From positions 1,488,001 through 1,552,000 of the forward strand of contig NC_012996.1 in assembly GCF_000026365.1 (NCBI RefSeq): 64,000 nt of DNA, written 5' to 3'. The stretch is from Zygosaccharomyces rouxii (lineage: Eukaryota; Ascomycota; Saccharomycetes; Saccharomycetales; Saccharomycetaceae). The position numbers were made by a program, and so were the translations under genes. The notes under the pieces were generated by a model that saw only the letters and a list, made by a program, of their open reading frames with translations, had not been told where the DNA came from and did no database searches. This document shows, one piece after another, positions 45,974 to 54,875 of this stretch (within the stretch, counting starts at the first letter, position 1; each line of letters starts with the position of its first letter).

Positions 45974-48202
45974 TCATCTCTTGGAATCTTTTTCCAATAC
46001 CTCTTCGATCATGGGAAGACTCCATCGTGCATTTATGTCGACCGTTAGACACCCTATTACTGTTTCGTAAAGTCCCTTGAACTCCTTCTCCACATCATCA
46101 ATGACCGCGAATTTCAAAAGCTCTCTATTGAACTTACCGGACGCAATCATTGCTCTTAATCTTGGTTCGAAATCGTGCTTAAATGGCAATTTCCCCGTTA
46201 ACATTGCATATAGCATAACACCAAGAGCCCAAATATCTGCTGAAGGTCCTAGAGGCGGCGGCGAGGGTTCTAAAAGTTCTGGTGCCGCATAGGGCAATGA
46301 TCCGATGTGAGAATGAGGATCCGGAACATTCGATGCATCTGTACCTGAATGTGGAGTCGCAACATCCATAGTTGGCGTTAATTGATTCATTGGCGAGACT
46401 AAATGTTGTAATGAAGGCTCACTTGTGATATGTGTACTCGACAGTGCAGGTCCATACGTTCGAGGCAGCGATAAAACCCCTAATGGTGTATCATCATGAG
46501 TTAATTTTCTGTTTTTAATCAGTCTCTGCAACTGGCTCATCTGCCTACCACCGCCACTACTAGGAACGTTGGGATTTGATTGTGTTTTAGAAATGTTTGG
46601 CTTTTTAGAAATCATCAAGTTCTGAACATCAGATGCAGAATTAAATCTCATCGGATCTCCATGATTTGATTTATGCTTATTACCGACCAATTTCTTTGGT
46701 GCCTTATAAGAAAGACCGAAATGGGTACTCATACCAAAATCACAAAGCACTACTTTAATTTCTTTATCATCCACATTGCCCTCCGGTTTTTCAAGAAGAC
46801 AGTTTTCCAATTTGATATCACCATGTGCTATACAAATGGAATGCATGTATTTCAAAGCTTTTATCACCTGTAAACATAAAACGATGGTTGACTTACACCT
46901 GTGTTTCCTTCTGATCTTTGAGGATCCAATCTCCCCCCAAGATATGACTAAATCATAAAGAGTTCCGCTGTTAATTCGATCGGTGAGACAATAAATGGCA
47001 TAATCATCCTCTAATTTCCATTTCCACAGTTTTAAAATATTTGTGTGATTCAATTCCTTCCAAATACAAACTTCTTTTACCACTTGCCTCTTTACCTTAT
47101 TGTTGTTTCTAAATCTAACAATTTTCATTGCTCTCGTATCACCACTCGTAACATCAACGCATTCCCTAATCATCCCCCACGCACCAAATCCAATGATTCT
47201 ACCTAACCGATGTCCTAATATGAGAGCTCCCTTATCATCCGGTCTTGAGCTACCAGCGCTACCAATAGACCCACCTCCCATATTAGCCGGAGAGAATGAA
47301 CTCAGATATTGCGAAGCTACTGATCCGTGTCTTGATCTAACTGCCGCTGCAGGACTCACAAAACTATTTCTATTCTGTAGAGAGGTTCCGCTCTTAGAAT
47401 TCGTTAGCATAATTTTTTTCAACCACGACATTATTATCCTGTGGTCCTTATTAGGCAGTAGATCCATGATAATTTTCTTTCTCTGTGAATATGCCATTGA
47501 TGTAAAATCTGATGGTAATTTACCCAATAAATCGACTAGTTCTTCAGGTGTCATCTTCAGCTCTTGTAACGTTGACGTGGAGATGTCACCAAGTGATGAA
47601 GATACTGAATCATTCCCTGACGCTTTCCTCCCCAGCCTCCTCACCTTAGGTAACTCAAAATTTTCAGGTTCTGTCTGTGCTGAACCTGTTTGCGGTGCCA
47701 ACAAAGAACTTGATCTTGTCGATGCATTCGGTAAGGGTATCGGTTCTACCTGTGCATGAGAGGAATTTCCATGAAGACTCATCTTATCATTTGGTGACTC
47801 CAACCACGGGCTATGGAACGACACCGACGACTGTTCCCACGACGATGGAGAAGGCTCATCTTCCAGCCATTTCGTGACTTCATCTGCAAAATCGAGCTCT
47901 GGGATATATTCGTCTTGCATTTCATTTTGCATTTCATCCAAATTTCTCTTCTTATTATTTTCCTCTACATCAAGTGAATAACGTCTCTGCCTCGATTGCG
48001 GGGGCCATTGAGAGCTTTCACCACTAGGAATTGGCCTATGTTTATCGTCATCATATTTTCTTGACCCAGTAACTTGATCAAAGTTCGCCCTTTCATTCTC
48101 TGAATATACCCTGAGTAAACTTGTTCTACTTGGTGATCCACTTGCCAAGCGATGAATTTTACGAGGTTCAAAATAAAGGCTTTCATCTTGGCTATCAGGC
48201 AT
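45974..48202 (-). CDS. NNK1: Nnk1 nitrogen-network protein kinase
   Basis: Nnk1 is a Ser/Thr kinase linked to nitrogen metabolism and TORC1; in S. cerevisiae it associates with glutamate dehydrogenase Gdh2 and Ure2. The 742-residue protein is shorter than the 928 of S. cerevisiae, mostly in the disordered N-terminal half. Residues 215-265 form a helical segment (TPEELVDLLGKLPSDFTSMAY). The kinase domain begins near 328 with the glycine loop GFGAWG, then Lys360, catalytic Asp462 in HGDIKLEN and DFG at 488-490. The activation segment is broken by an insertion of about 150 residues before LPYAAPELL near residue 650. Ends in a standard C-lobe. Ortholog of YKL171W, adjacent to MRPL38. Confidence 0.92.
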   Translation of the reverse strand: MPDSQDESLYFEPRKIHRLASGSPSRTSLLRVYSENERANFDQVTGSRKYDDDKHRPIPSGESSQWPPQSRQRRYSLDVEENNKKRNLDEMQNEMQDEYIPELDFADEVTKWLEDEPSPSSWEQSSVSFHSPWLESPNDKMSLHGNSSHAQVEPIPLPNASTRSSSLLAPQTGSAQTEPENFELPKVRRLGRKASGNDSVSSSLGDISTSTLQELKMTPEELVDLLGKLPSDFTSMAYSQRKKIIMDLLPNKDHRIIMSWLKKIMLTNSKSGTSLQNRNSFVSPAAAVRSRHGSVASQYLSSFSPANMGGGSIGSAGSSRPDDKGALILGHRLGRIIGFGAWGMIRECVDVTSGDTRAMKIVRFRNNNKVKRQVVKEVCIWKELNHTNILKLWKWKLEDDYAIYCLTDRINSGTLYDLVISWGEIGSSKIRRKHRCKSTIVLCLQVIKALKYMHSICIAHGDIKLENCLLEKPEGNVDDKEIKVVLCDFGMSTHFGLSYKAPKKLVGNKHKSNHGDPMRFNSASDVQNLMISKKPNISKTQSNPNVPSSGGGRQMSQLQRLIKNRKLTHDDTPLGVLSLPRTYGPALSSTHITSEPSLQHLVSPMNQLTPTMDVATPHSGTDASNVPDPHSHIGSLPYAAPELLEPSPPPLGPSADIWALGVMLYAMLTGKLPFKHDFEPRLRAMIASGKFNRELLKFAVIDDVEKEFKGLYETVIGCLTVDINARWSLPMIEEVLEKDSKR

Positions 48203-48491
48203 CTTGTTGATCTCCCATCTATATCCGTATCAATTAGTTACCCTTGGTATATGTCCTTTGCAATGTTTCAGTGTTGTTGTTACAAGGTCATCATCATCGC
48301 CCTTGTTTCCCATACATAACATGTAGTAAATAGCCCAAGACGAAAAAGCAACCGATGGTGGAATTCATTCATGCTCGAATGGAAATAATAATTGAATGTG
48401 TTATTTCTCCATATCCTATAATTTATGTAACTCTAATTCAATCTTAATAAATAAAGTATTTACTGTGCTGGAATAGTATCTAGATGGAATC

Positions 48492-48776
48492 TTAAACGTT
48501 GACTCTTTCGAGCTCTTCTCTACCTGCCTTGGTGTACAAGTATTCGTTGTAATCTCTACAGTTTTCCCACCAAGTCCAGTAGATACCCATTGGGATCAAG
48601 ACGTAAAGGGCCTGAGCACCCACTCTTCTTGCAGTGTTGTAAAAAGCTGCATGGAAAATACCAGCCAATGGTTTTTGAGCGTATGGTGAAACGGAGTAGG
48701 AAGTAATACCCTTTTGTGCTGGGGAGCCGATGTGACCCCACCATCCCATGTAAGTCTTTGCACTTGGAGGACCCAT
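48492..48776 (-). CDS. QCR8: Cytochrome bc1 complex subunit 8
   Basis: Qcr8 is a small membrane subunit of respiratory complex III in the mitochondrial inner membrane, next to cytochrome b. The protein has 94 residues, as in S. cerevisiae. MGPPSAKTYMGWWGHIG and the C-terminus YTKAGREELERVNV are nearly identical to the known protein, and one membrane helix spans about residues 53-71 (ALYVLIPMGIYWTWW). It is the ortholog of YJL166W. A CCAAT box for the Hap2/3/4/5 activator lies about 146 bp upstream. It is followed downstream by NNK1 in the same direction. Confidence 0.97.
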   Translation of the reverse strand: MGPPSAKTYMGWWGHIGSPAQKGITSYSVSPYAQKPLAGIFHAAFYNTARRVGAQALYVLIPMGIYWTWWENCRDYNEYLYTKAGREELERVNV

Positions 48777-48921
48777 GATTTATCCGAATATACAAATTTT
48801 TTAAAAGCTCTTGCTTGCTTTCCCGATTATGGTTCGTAGTGGATTGAAGTTGGTCAAAGTTGGTTCCTCTTGTACTTCAAAAGGGATCCGTTGAAAAATT
48901 TCGACAGCTCCGCGCGCTGTG

Positions 48922-48926
48922 ATTGG
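48922..48926 (-). promoter_or_regulatory. CCAAT box (Hap2/3/4/5) upstream of QCR8
   Basis: On the minus strand TCCAATCA matches the NCCAATNA core. It lies about 146 bp before the QCR8 start, inside the 203-bp gap between ERG20 and QCR8. Respiratory genes are typical Hap-complex targets. Confidence 0.55.
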
Positions 48927-48979
48927 ATGAAAAGAAGACTACATAGTAAACATGAAATATCTATCTCAATCTATCTAAT

Positions 48980-50026
48980 TCATTTGGATCTTTTGTAGAT
49001 TTTATCAAAGAAGGCGGTGAGCACAGCTTGCTTGAAACCACGAGATTCGTCGACCTGGGAAATTCTGGTCTTCAATTCCTTGGCGACGGAGTCCTCGTAT
49101 TGCAAATAGTGCTGTTGGATGTTTAATTCCTGGAAGACCTTTTTGCATGCCTGCTCGCTGTCAGCATTTTTTCTACCATAGTTCTCATCCAGGGTTTTTC
49201 TCTGTTGCGCGTTGGCAAGTTCTAGAGCTTTGTTGACCACCCAAGAGCACTTGTTGTCTTGGATATCGGTACCTATCTTACCAATTTGCTCTGGGGTACC
49301 GTAACAGTCCAAATAATCATCCTGTATTTGGAAATACTCACCCAATGGGATCAATACGTCCTGAGCCTGTTTTAGATCCTTAGGATCACTGATACCTGCC
49401 ACGTACATGGCTAATGCCACTGGCAGGTAGAAAGAGTAGTAGGCCGTCTTAAAGATGACGATAAACGAGTGTTTGGCAGGAGAGAATTTGCTCAAGTCAA
49501 TTTTATCCTCTGGTGCAGTGATCAAATCTAGCAATTGACCCAATTCTGTTTGGAAGGTGACTTCGTGGAACAATTCCACTAGATCGATGTAGTAAGGTTC
49601 ACTGCGGAAATGGCTCTTCAATAACTTGTAAATGGCAGCTTCTAACATGAAGGCATCGTTAATGGCAATCTCATTGACCTCCTCGATTTTGTACCAACAT
49701 GGTTGACCCCTTCTAGTGATTGAGCGATCCATCATATCATCGGCAACCAAGAAGTAGGCTTGTAGAAGCTCAATGCACCAACCCAATAGAGCAAGCTTAC
49801 TGTACTGTTCAGAGGGCAATTGAGTAGCTGTGGTACCCTTCAAGATGGCAAAAGTATCCACAACTGACAATCCTCTGTTCAATTTACCACCTGGAGTGTT
49901 GTAGTTCAAACTCCTCTCGTACCATTCGACTGCATCTGATGGCATACCATATTGAGCCAAATCTTGCTTCAATTCGTCAACAATCTTGGGGAACTCCGCT
50001 AGAAACTTTGATTTGTTGTCAGACAT
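48980..50026 (-). CDS. ERG20: Farnesyl-diphosphate synthase
   Basis: Erg20 condenses isopentenyl diphosphate with dimethylallyl and then geranyl diphosphate, giving FPP for sterols, dolichol, haem A and prenylation. The 348-residue protein (352 in S. cerevisiae) has the first Asp-rich motif DDMMD at 96-100, preceded by the aromatic chain-length determinants QAYFLVA, then RRGQPCW. The second Asp-rich motif DDYLD is at 236-240, preceded by FQIQ. The C-terminus ends in the basic KIYKRSK typical of yeast FPP synthases. It is the ortholog of YJL167W, adjacent to QCR8 as in S. cerevisiae. The short presequence-free N-terminus indicates a cytosolic enzyme. Confidence 0.98.
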   Translation of the reverse strand: MSDNKSKFLAEFPKIVDELKQDLAQYGMPSDAVEWYERSLNYNTPGGKLNRGLSVVDTFAILKGTTATQLPSEQYSKLALLGWCIELLQAYFLVADDMMDRSITRRGQPCWYKIEEVNEIAINDAFMLEAAIYKLLKSHFRSEPYYIDLVELFHEVTFQTELGQLLDLITAPEDKIDLSKFSPAKHSFIVIFKTAYYSFYLPVALAMYVAGISDPKDLKQAQDVLIPLGEYFQIQDDYLDCYGTPEQIGKIGTDIQDNKCSWVVNKALELANAQQRKTLDENYGRKNADSEQACKKVFQELNIQQHYLQYEDSVAKELKTRISQVDESRGFKQAVLTAFFDKIYKRSK

Positions 50027-50207
50027 ATTTCAAAGTATTTCAATTCTTGTGGTTAGACTTCTCTTTGATATGTTGTTGTTTATCAAGAGTCAAGGTGTTA
50101 TTAACTTTTTCTGTTCCTGTATCTTTTTCTTATATACACTACTACAACGTGATGTTCTTCTTCTCTAGTATACACGAATTATATAAGAAGAAAGGGACTC
50201 AATTCTT

Positions 50208-51467
50208 TCAATGCTTCTTTTGACGTCTACTCTTCCCTGGTCTTCCTTTCATCTTTCTTTGAGAAAATCCAGTCATATCGGCTGAGGAACTTGCATCGTT
50301 CTTCCTCTTGAATCTTTTCATACCACCTTGACCGTACTTCTTGTCTTTAGCATCACGTTTATGGTTGACCTTTGGTCTCTTAGCACCAGCACCAGTATCA
50401 ACGGCGGAACTGGTTGCTTCTTCTACACCAACATTAAATTCATCTTCACCAATTTCATTGTGCTTTCTCTTTTGCTTCAATGCCTTAATCTTCTCCAAAG
50501 TGTCTTTCTTTTCCAATTGACGCTTTTGCAAGGTAGCGTTTTGCACTTGCTTACCAAACTTCTTTAGATCTCTCTGGCGCCTAGCGTCTTGACGTGCCTT
50601 CTTTTCACTTGCTTCTGTTACCAATTTACCCTTAATCTTATCCATATGTTCATCACTCTTAACCATCTCTGCAAAGTAATCCAATGGCCTCTTGAATGGA
50701 ATCTTCAATCTCTTTAGTTGTTCACGAGCATAGTTCACACTGTCTAGGGATTGTCTGTAGAAGGCCAATTCACGTTCAGTGTCATCGTAAATATCCTTGA
50801 TACCTTCATCAGTATTCGTCTTGGAAGTCACGGAAACATGCTCTTCAAAGGAATGCTTGGACCAGGGCAATTGTATACGTTGTAATGAATGTCTTAGAGC
50901 CTTGGTATTATTCATGGTCAATTTCTGGTGTGGCACGACATCAGCATCGGAGTCGACTTCCACATCTGAAAGTGGGACATCTTGTTCTTCTTCGTCTTCT
51001 TCGTCTTCCGCTTGTTCCTCAACTCCCTCTTGATCCTCACCTTCATCCTCATCCTCATCTTCATCTTCATCCTCATCTTCATCAGATTCACTTTGAGCCA
51101 ATCTTTCCAGATCTAACTCCCTTTCACCTTCATCATCTTCGTCCTCTTCTTCTTCATCCTCTTCAGCATCCTCAGACTCCTTAACCTGGTCCTTCGCTTG
51201 TTCTTTCTTCATCTGTTTCTTCAATTTCCTCTTATCCTTCTTAGATAATGCCTGGCTGTGGTAATCCTCAACTTTTTCAGCGCTCTTTTGGTTAGGTTCA
51301 GCTTTAGATTGCTCAACAGCTGCCAAATCATCTGCGGTAACTACGGTAGGTTCATCTCTCTCAACATTAGCCTTACTCTTTTCCTTCTTAGATTTCTCCA
51401 TCTTTTCGAATTCTTCTTGCTTCTTTTGATGCGAGAGCATCTCTTTCAACTTCCCACCTTTAGCCAT
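50208..51467 (-). CDS. EBP2: Nucleolar rRNA-processing protein Ebp2
   Basis: Ebp2 (EBNA1-binding protein homolog family) is needed for 27S pre-rRNA maturation and 60S assembly in the nucleolus. I take the ATG at 51467 (MAKGGKLKEMLSHQ), as in S. cerevisiae, giving 419 residues; the upstream GTG-initiated extension has no support. A lysine-rich segment is followed by a highly acidic region (about 100-170, runs of Asp-Glu pairs), then the conserved core: QDVPLSDVEVDSDADVVPH, then WSKHSFEEHVSVTS, RPLDYFAEMVKSDEHMDKIK and FGKQVQNATLQKRQ. The basic C-terminus KYGQGGMKRFKRKND ends in KSRRQKKH. Ortholog of YKL172W. The promoter carries RRPE and PAC sites. Confidence 0.96.
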   Translation of the reverse strand: MAKGGKLKEMLSHQKKQEEFEKMEKSKKEKSKANVERDEPTVVTADDLAAVEQSKAEPNQKSAEKVEDYHSQALSKKDKRKLKKQMKKEQAKDQVKESEDAEEDEEEEDEDDEGERELDLERLAQSESDEDEDEDEDEDEDEGEDQEGVEEQAEDEEDEEEQDVPLSDVEVDSDADVVPHQKLTMNNTKALRHSLQRIQLPWSKHSFEEHVSVTSKTNTDEGIKDIYDDTERELAFYRQSLDSVNYAREQLKRLKIPFKRPLDYFAEMVKSDEHMDKIKGKLVTEASEKKARQDARRQRDLKKFGKQVQNATLQKRQLEKKDTLEKIKALKQKRKHNEIGEDEFNVGVEEATSSAVDTGAGAKRPKVNHKRDAKDKKYGQGGMKRFKRKNDASSSADMTGFSQRKMKGRPGKSRRQKKH

Positions 51468-51551
51468 ATTGAATCTCACTGAACTAATAACTCAAGTGCG
51501 GGATCGATGTTCTTTCTCAATAGATAATCTTTTAACTGTTAGAGCTCATCT

Positions 51552-51598
51552 CTCATCTCATCTCATCTCATCTCATCTCATCGCCTAAAAATTTTTCA
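51552..51598 (-). promoter_or_regulatory. EBP2 promoter: RRPE, PAC and tandem GATGA repeat
   Basis: Read on the minus strand, an exact RRPE TGAAAAATTTTT (51598-51587) is followed by PAC GCGATGAG (51584-51577), which leads directly into further GATGAG units. In plus-strand terms CTCAT is repeated six times at 51552-51581, plus one separate copy at 51545-51549. The block is 85-131 bp upstream of the EBP2 start. RRPE/PAC pairs mark ribosome-biogenesis genes (Stb3; Dot6/Tod6), matching Ebp2 function. Confidence 0.8.
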
Positions 51599-51698
51599 AT
51601 ACTTAATTTCAATCACCGAATACGTCCGATCAAAGTATATACAAAGGTAAGGGCATTACAATATTAAAACATTATGAAGAATAGTACATATCTTTCTA

Positions 51699-54569
51699 TT
51701 ATACCAGTCCATTTTCTTTTAGTCTTGTGTACAATTCTGGTTCGATGTATTTGGCCAATGAGGGTCCATCATTTGACATGAAGCCGCTATTAGATATACC
51801 TTTACGGCGTCTCGTCTTCATGACAAAATCTCGACTTAAACTGCCAATTGGCGATGGTTTTAGCTTTGATATGACTGCTTGTTCGTCCATTACATCACCT
51901 GGGACCTTTCGCCAGATCTTTTTACAGAAATGCATTTGGCACATACCGGCCCCCATCGTAGATAGTCTTAGATCTGTCTCAAACCCGACGGATTCAATTA
52001 CTGGCAACTGCCCTCTAATTTCCATCAATGGCGACCCTGCTATGTTACTAGTCTTATAGATTCTTCCACCTCTTCGTTTCGCAAATAATTCTTCGATAAT
52101 TGATAATAGTTTGAGATGCACTATGACGTCCACCTCGTAGATGGGTTCTAATAGTATTGGGGTAGCAGTTAATAGAGCAATGTAACATGCTCTACGTACC
52201 ATAGGGATTAATTGACCACCTCCTGAGACTTTCTCTAAATTTTCGGCCGACAACAATTTGAAGTGAACACCATGAATTGGTTCGTTGGCCAATGGACCCT
52301 CTCTAATCACCCATTTAAAACCCTGGTTTAACTGTGGTCTGCAACGTAACAAAATTTCTTTATCAGTTTCATTAGGTAAAGTGTCATCGACAAAGACGTT
52401 TGCATCCTGGAAGGACCAAACGTTCCTGGCGGCTAAGGAATCCCAGCCGTATTCGGACCTTAGCATTTTAGATAACTTTCTGTTATTCGCAAACACATCC
52501 GAAGCAATCTTGTTTTGAGATAGATCGTCAACTAGTTTAGGAGTCAAAGGTTCCGCACCCACGCTTATGGATACAGTGCCATTGATTGAATTTACAGGAA
52601 TGGCAGCAAAGGATTCACCTGCACAACTCTCTGCAAATACAGTTAATGGATCCGAAATTTTGATTTCCATCTTTGAGTAGTTATTTCTCAAGTCGTACAG
52701 CAAAGAATCCAAGTACAATTCACCACAACCCAATATTACATGCTCACCAGATTCCTCCACTTTGACCACAACACCGGGATAATATTTGCTAACTTTATTT
52801 AAACCGCTCAGCAGTTTGGGAAGTTCCTTTGGATGCAGAGGTTGTATGACAACTCTTGCCACTGGTTCATTGATGTAATCAATTGGTTTAAACAGCGGTA
52901 ACTGGGTGTTGGGCCCCAAGTATAAAGTAGAAGATTTCGTAAATGCATCTGATAGGCCCTTGACTAGAACGAGCTGACCCACTGACGCTTGTACCACGGG
53001 GAAGATATACCTACCACCCATAAGAGCCAATTGTTCAATCTTACACTGTTCATATTCTTCATCCTGGTCATTACCGCTAACTGTAAGGCTTGAATCTATG
53101 ACATTCACTTGCATACCTCGTGTCAGTTGACCTCTGTAAATACGAACTAGCGCCCATTCGGAACCGCCATAATCCATAGTCTTGAGTGCATGTGCCAAGA
53201 AAATTTGATCATCTTCAATTGGACTCTGTAAAGATTGAGATAGCTTAACAGATGTGGTTGCAATGGGATCGCAGTTATGAACTAATGCATGAATCAACCC
53301 AGTCTGTTTCCTGAAGACCAGTTCTAAAACATGCTTTAACAACGGCAGGGGATCATATTTGAAGAATTCTGAACGTAAATGAACTCCGAAATTCCGTCTC
53401 AAGATATTTTGTAACTCCTGTGTATCATTTGAAAGAGTATGTGTGATAATTTTGTAAATTGGCAGTAATATGAATTCCACGAATGTCGGATTTTTTGAGG
53501 GCCTTGGAGTAGAGCTAAATTTACCATCTGCGAAATAAATATCCCCCCACATACGTTCAATGAATCCTTGTAATTTCTCCGCCGGAAGCTTTGGACTATA
53601 GTAATATAGTATGAACTCTTGAATAGTGAATGAAAATCCCAATTTAGATGAGGCAAATATTACATTGCCTAGTTCTGGTGAAAACTTATCCACCGTAAAA
53701 TGATTAATTTGGTCAACAATATGCATTAGCTTCAAAAATGAATCTAGAGGTGGCAGTTTTAGCTCTAAGATCAATCTATCCAATTTATTCAAAACAAATA
53801 CCATAGCCAATCCACTTCGTTGACAGTACTTGATCAAGTTCTCTACCACAGAAGTAACACCTTCTACAACATCTATGCAAATTAGTGCACAATCTACAGC
53901 TTGTAAACACACTGCTGTCTCATCCATAAAGTTCACATGTCCTGGAGCATCTAACAAATTTATGGGAAAAGATATAGTATCCAAATCAAAACCAAGGAAT
54001 GTGATACCGTTACTTTTCAAAGATAATCCACGCTCAATCTCTAATTTCGTATTATCCATATATCTCATCTGACTCCAGCCCAGTTGATTTCTACGACTCA
54101 TATGCGGCAGATTTTGATGCGATTCCATTACCAATAAATCCACTAGACTAGTCTTACCAGAATGCAATGGGCCCACAACAGCTACATTTCTTATCCTTTC
54201 TGGAGCTTCTAACATACCCAACATGTAATCTCTATCGTATGCTGCTCTAGGAACATGCTTTTTCAAATGTGTGAATACTGAGTAGTCAGGACCTTTCTCA
54301 TGTTCCCTCGCAACTTCTACAAGTGGTACGTCAGCATCTTGGTTGTCTTCGGTCTCCACTAACACTTCCACATCATCACCATATGCATCTTGCAACGGTA
54401 CTAGCGCCTGTTCTTGGTTCCTGTTCACTTCTTGTTCATCATCACCGTGATCATCACCTTCATTATCAACCGGCTCTTGTTCCACTAGAGGTTCAGTATC
54501 CTCTGGTTTCACCGCAAGAGATGTCTGTTCATTCTCTACCGGATTTCCAAACTCATCATACTCATCCAT
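51699..54569 (-). CDS. SNU114: Spliceosomal U5 snRNP GTPase Snu114
   Basis: Snu114 is an EF-2-like GTPase of the U5 snRNP that controls Brr2 during spliceosome activation and disassembly in the nucleus. I start at the ATG at 54569 (MDEYDEFGNPV), giving 956 residues; the frame reaches a GTG two codons earlier. The acidic N-terminus (1-95) is characteristic of Snu114 and absent from EF-2. The GTPase has G1 GPLHSGKT at 133-140, G3 DAPGH at 207-211 and G4 NKLD at 261-264. EF-2-like domains II-V follow (YYPGVVVKVEESGEHVILG), and the C-terminus has KTRRRKGI. Ortholog of YKL173W. It is adjacent to EBP2 as in S. cerevisiae and divergent from TPO5. Confidence 0.97.
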   Translation of the reverse strand: MDEYDEFGNPVENEQTSLAVKPEDTEPLVEQEPVDNEGDDHGDDEQEVNRNQEQALVPLQDAYGDDVEVLVETEDNQDADVPLVEVAREHEKGPDYSVFTHLKKHVPRAAYDRDYMLGMLEAPERIRNVAVVGPLHSGKTSLVDLLVMESHQNLPHMSRRNQLGWSQMRYMDNTKLEIERGLSLKSNGITFLGFDLDTISFPINLLDAPGHVNFMDETAVCLQAVDCALICIDVVEGVTSVVENLIKYCQRSGLAMVFVLNKLDRLILELKLPPLDSFLKLMHIVDQINHFTVDKFSPELGNVIFASSKLGFSFTIQEFILYYYSPKLPAEKLQGFIERMWGDIYFADGKFSSTPRPSKNPTFVEFILLPIYKIITHTLSNDTQELQNILRRNFGVHLRSEFFKYDPLPLLKHVLELVFRKQTGLIHALVHNCDPIATTSVKLSQSLQSPIEDDQIFLAHALKTMDYGGSEWALVRIYRGQLTRGMQVNVIDSSLTVSGNDQDEEYEQCKIEQLALMGGRYIFPVVQASVGQLVLVKGLSDAFTKSSTLYLGPNTQLPLFKPIDYINEPVARVVIQPLHPKELPKLLSGLNKVSKYYPGVVVKVEESGEHVILGCGELYLDSLLYDLRNNYSKMEIKISDPLTVFAESCAGESFAAIPVNSINGTVSISVGAEPLTPKLVDDLSQNKIASDVFANNRKLSKMLRSEYGWDSLAARNVWSFQDANVFVDDTLPNETDKEILLRCRPQLNQGFKWVIREGPLANEPIHGVHFKLLSAENLEKVSGGGQLIPMVRRACYIALLTATPILLEPIYEVDVIVHLKLLSIIEELFAKRRGGRIYKTSNIAGSPLMEIRGQLPVIESVGFETDLRLSTMGAGMCQMHFCKKIWRKVPGDVMDEQAVISKLKPSPIGSLSRDFVMKTRRRKGISNSGFMSNDGPSLAKYIEPELYTRLKENGLV

Positions 54570-54647
54570 GACCACCAGAGAAGGACCCTATTAGCCGTTT
54601 ATTCTTCTAATCCTTGTATTCGTTATGGCAAGGCACACTGAGAAATT

Positions 54648-54661
54648 TAAGGCGCGCCTTA
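54648..54661. repeat. 14-bp perfect palindrome TAAGGCGCGCCTTA
   Basis: GC-rich self-complementary sequence in the 306-bp divergent gap between SNU114 and TPO5. A dimeric-protein binding site is possible; no known factor is assigned. Confidence 0.7.
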
Positions 54662-54875
54662 TAAAATTTCATCAACTCCATTACCTCAACCATAATAAAA
54701 GAAACGGAAGTCTTTTATTGACTGTTTACAGGACTAGGAGGTTCCTTTTAGAGGTCGAAGATTTGTTACCTGAACTTACTTCATCACATTTCCTTAGACT
54801 TGAGTTAGATTGATGACACCTTTGCTGTAGTGGGCTTTGTAAGATTAACCGACCGTCCATTGAATCAGCTCAGTA

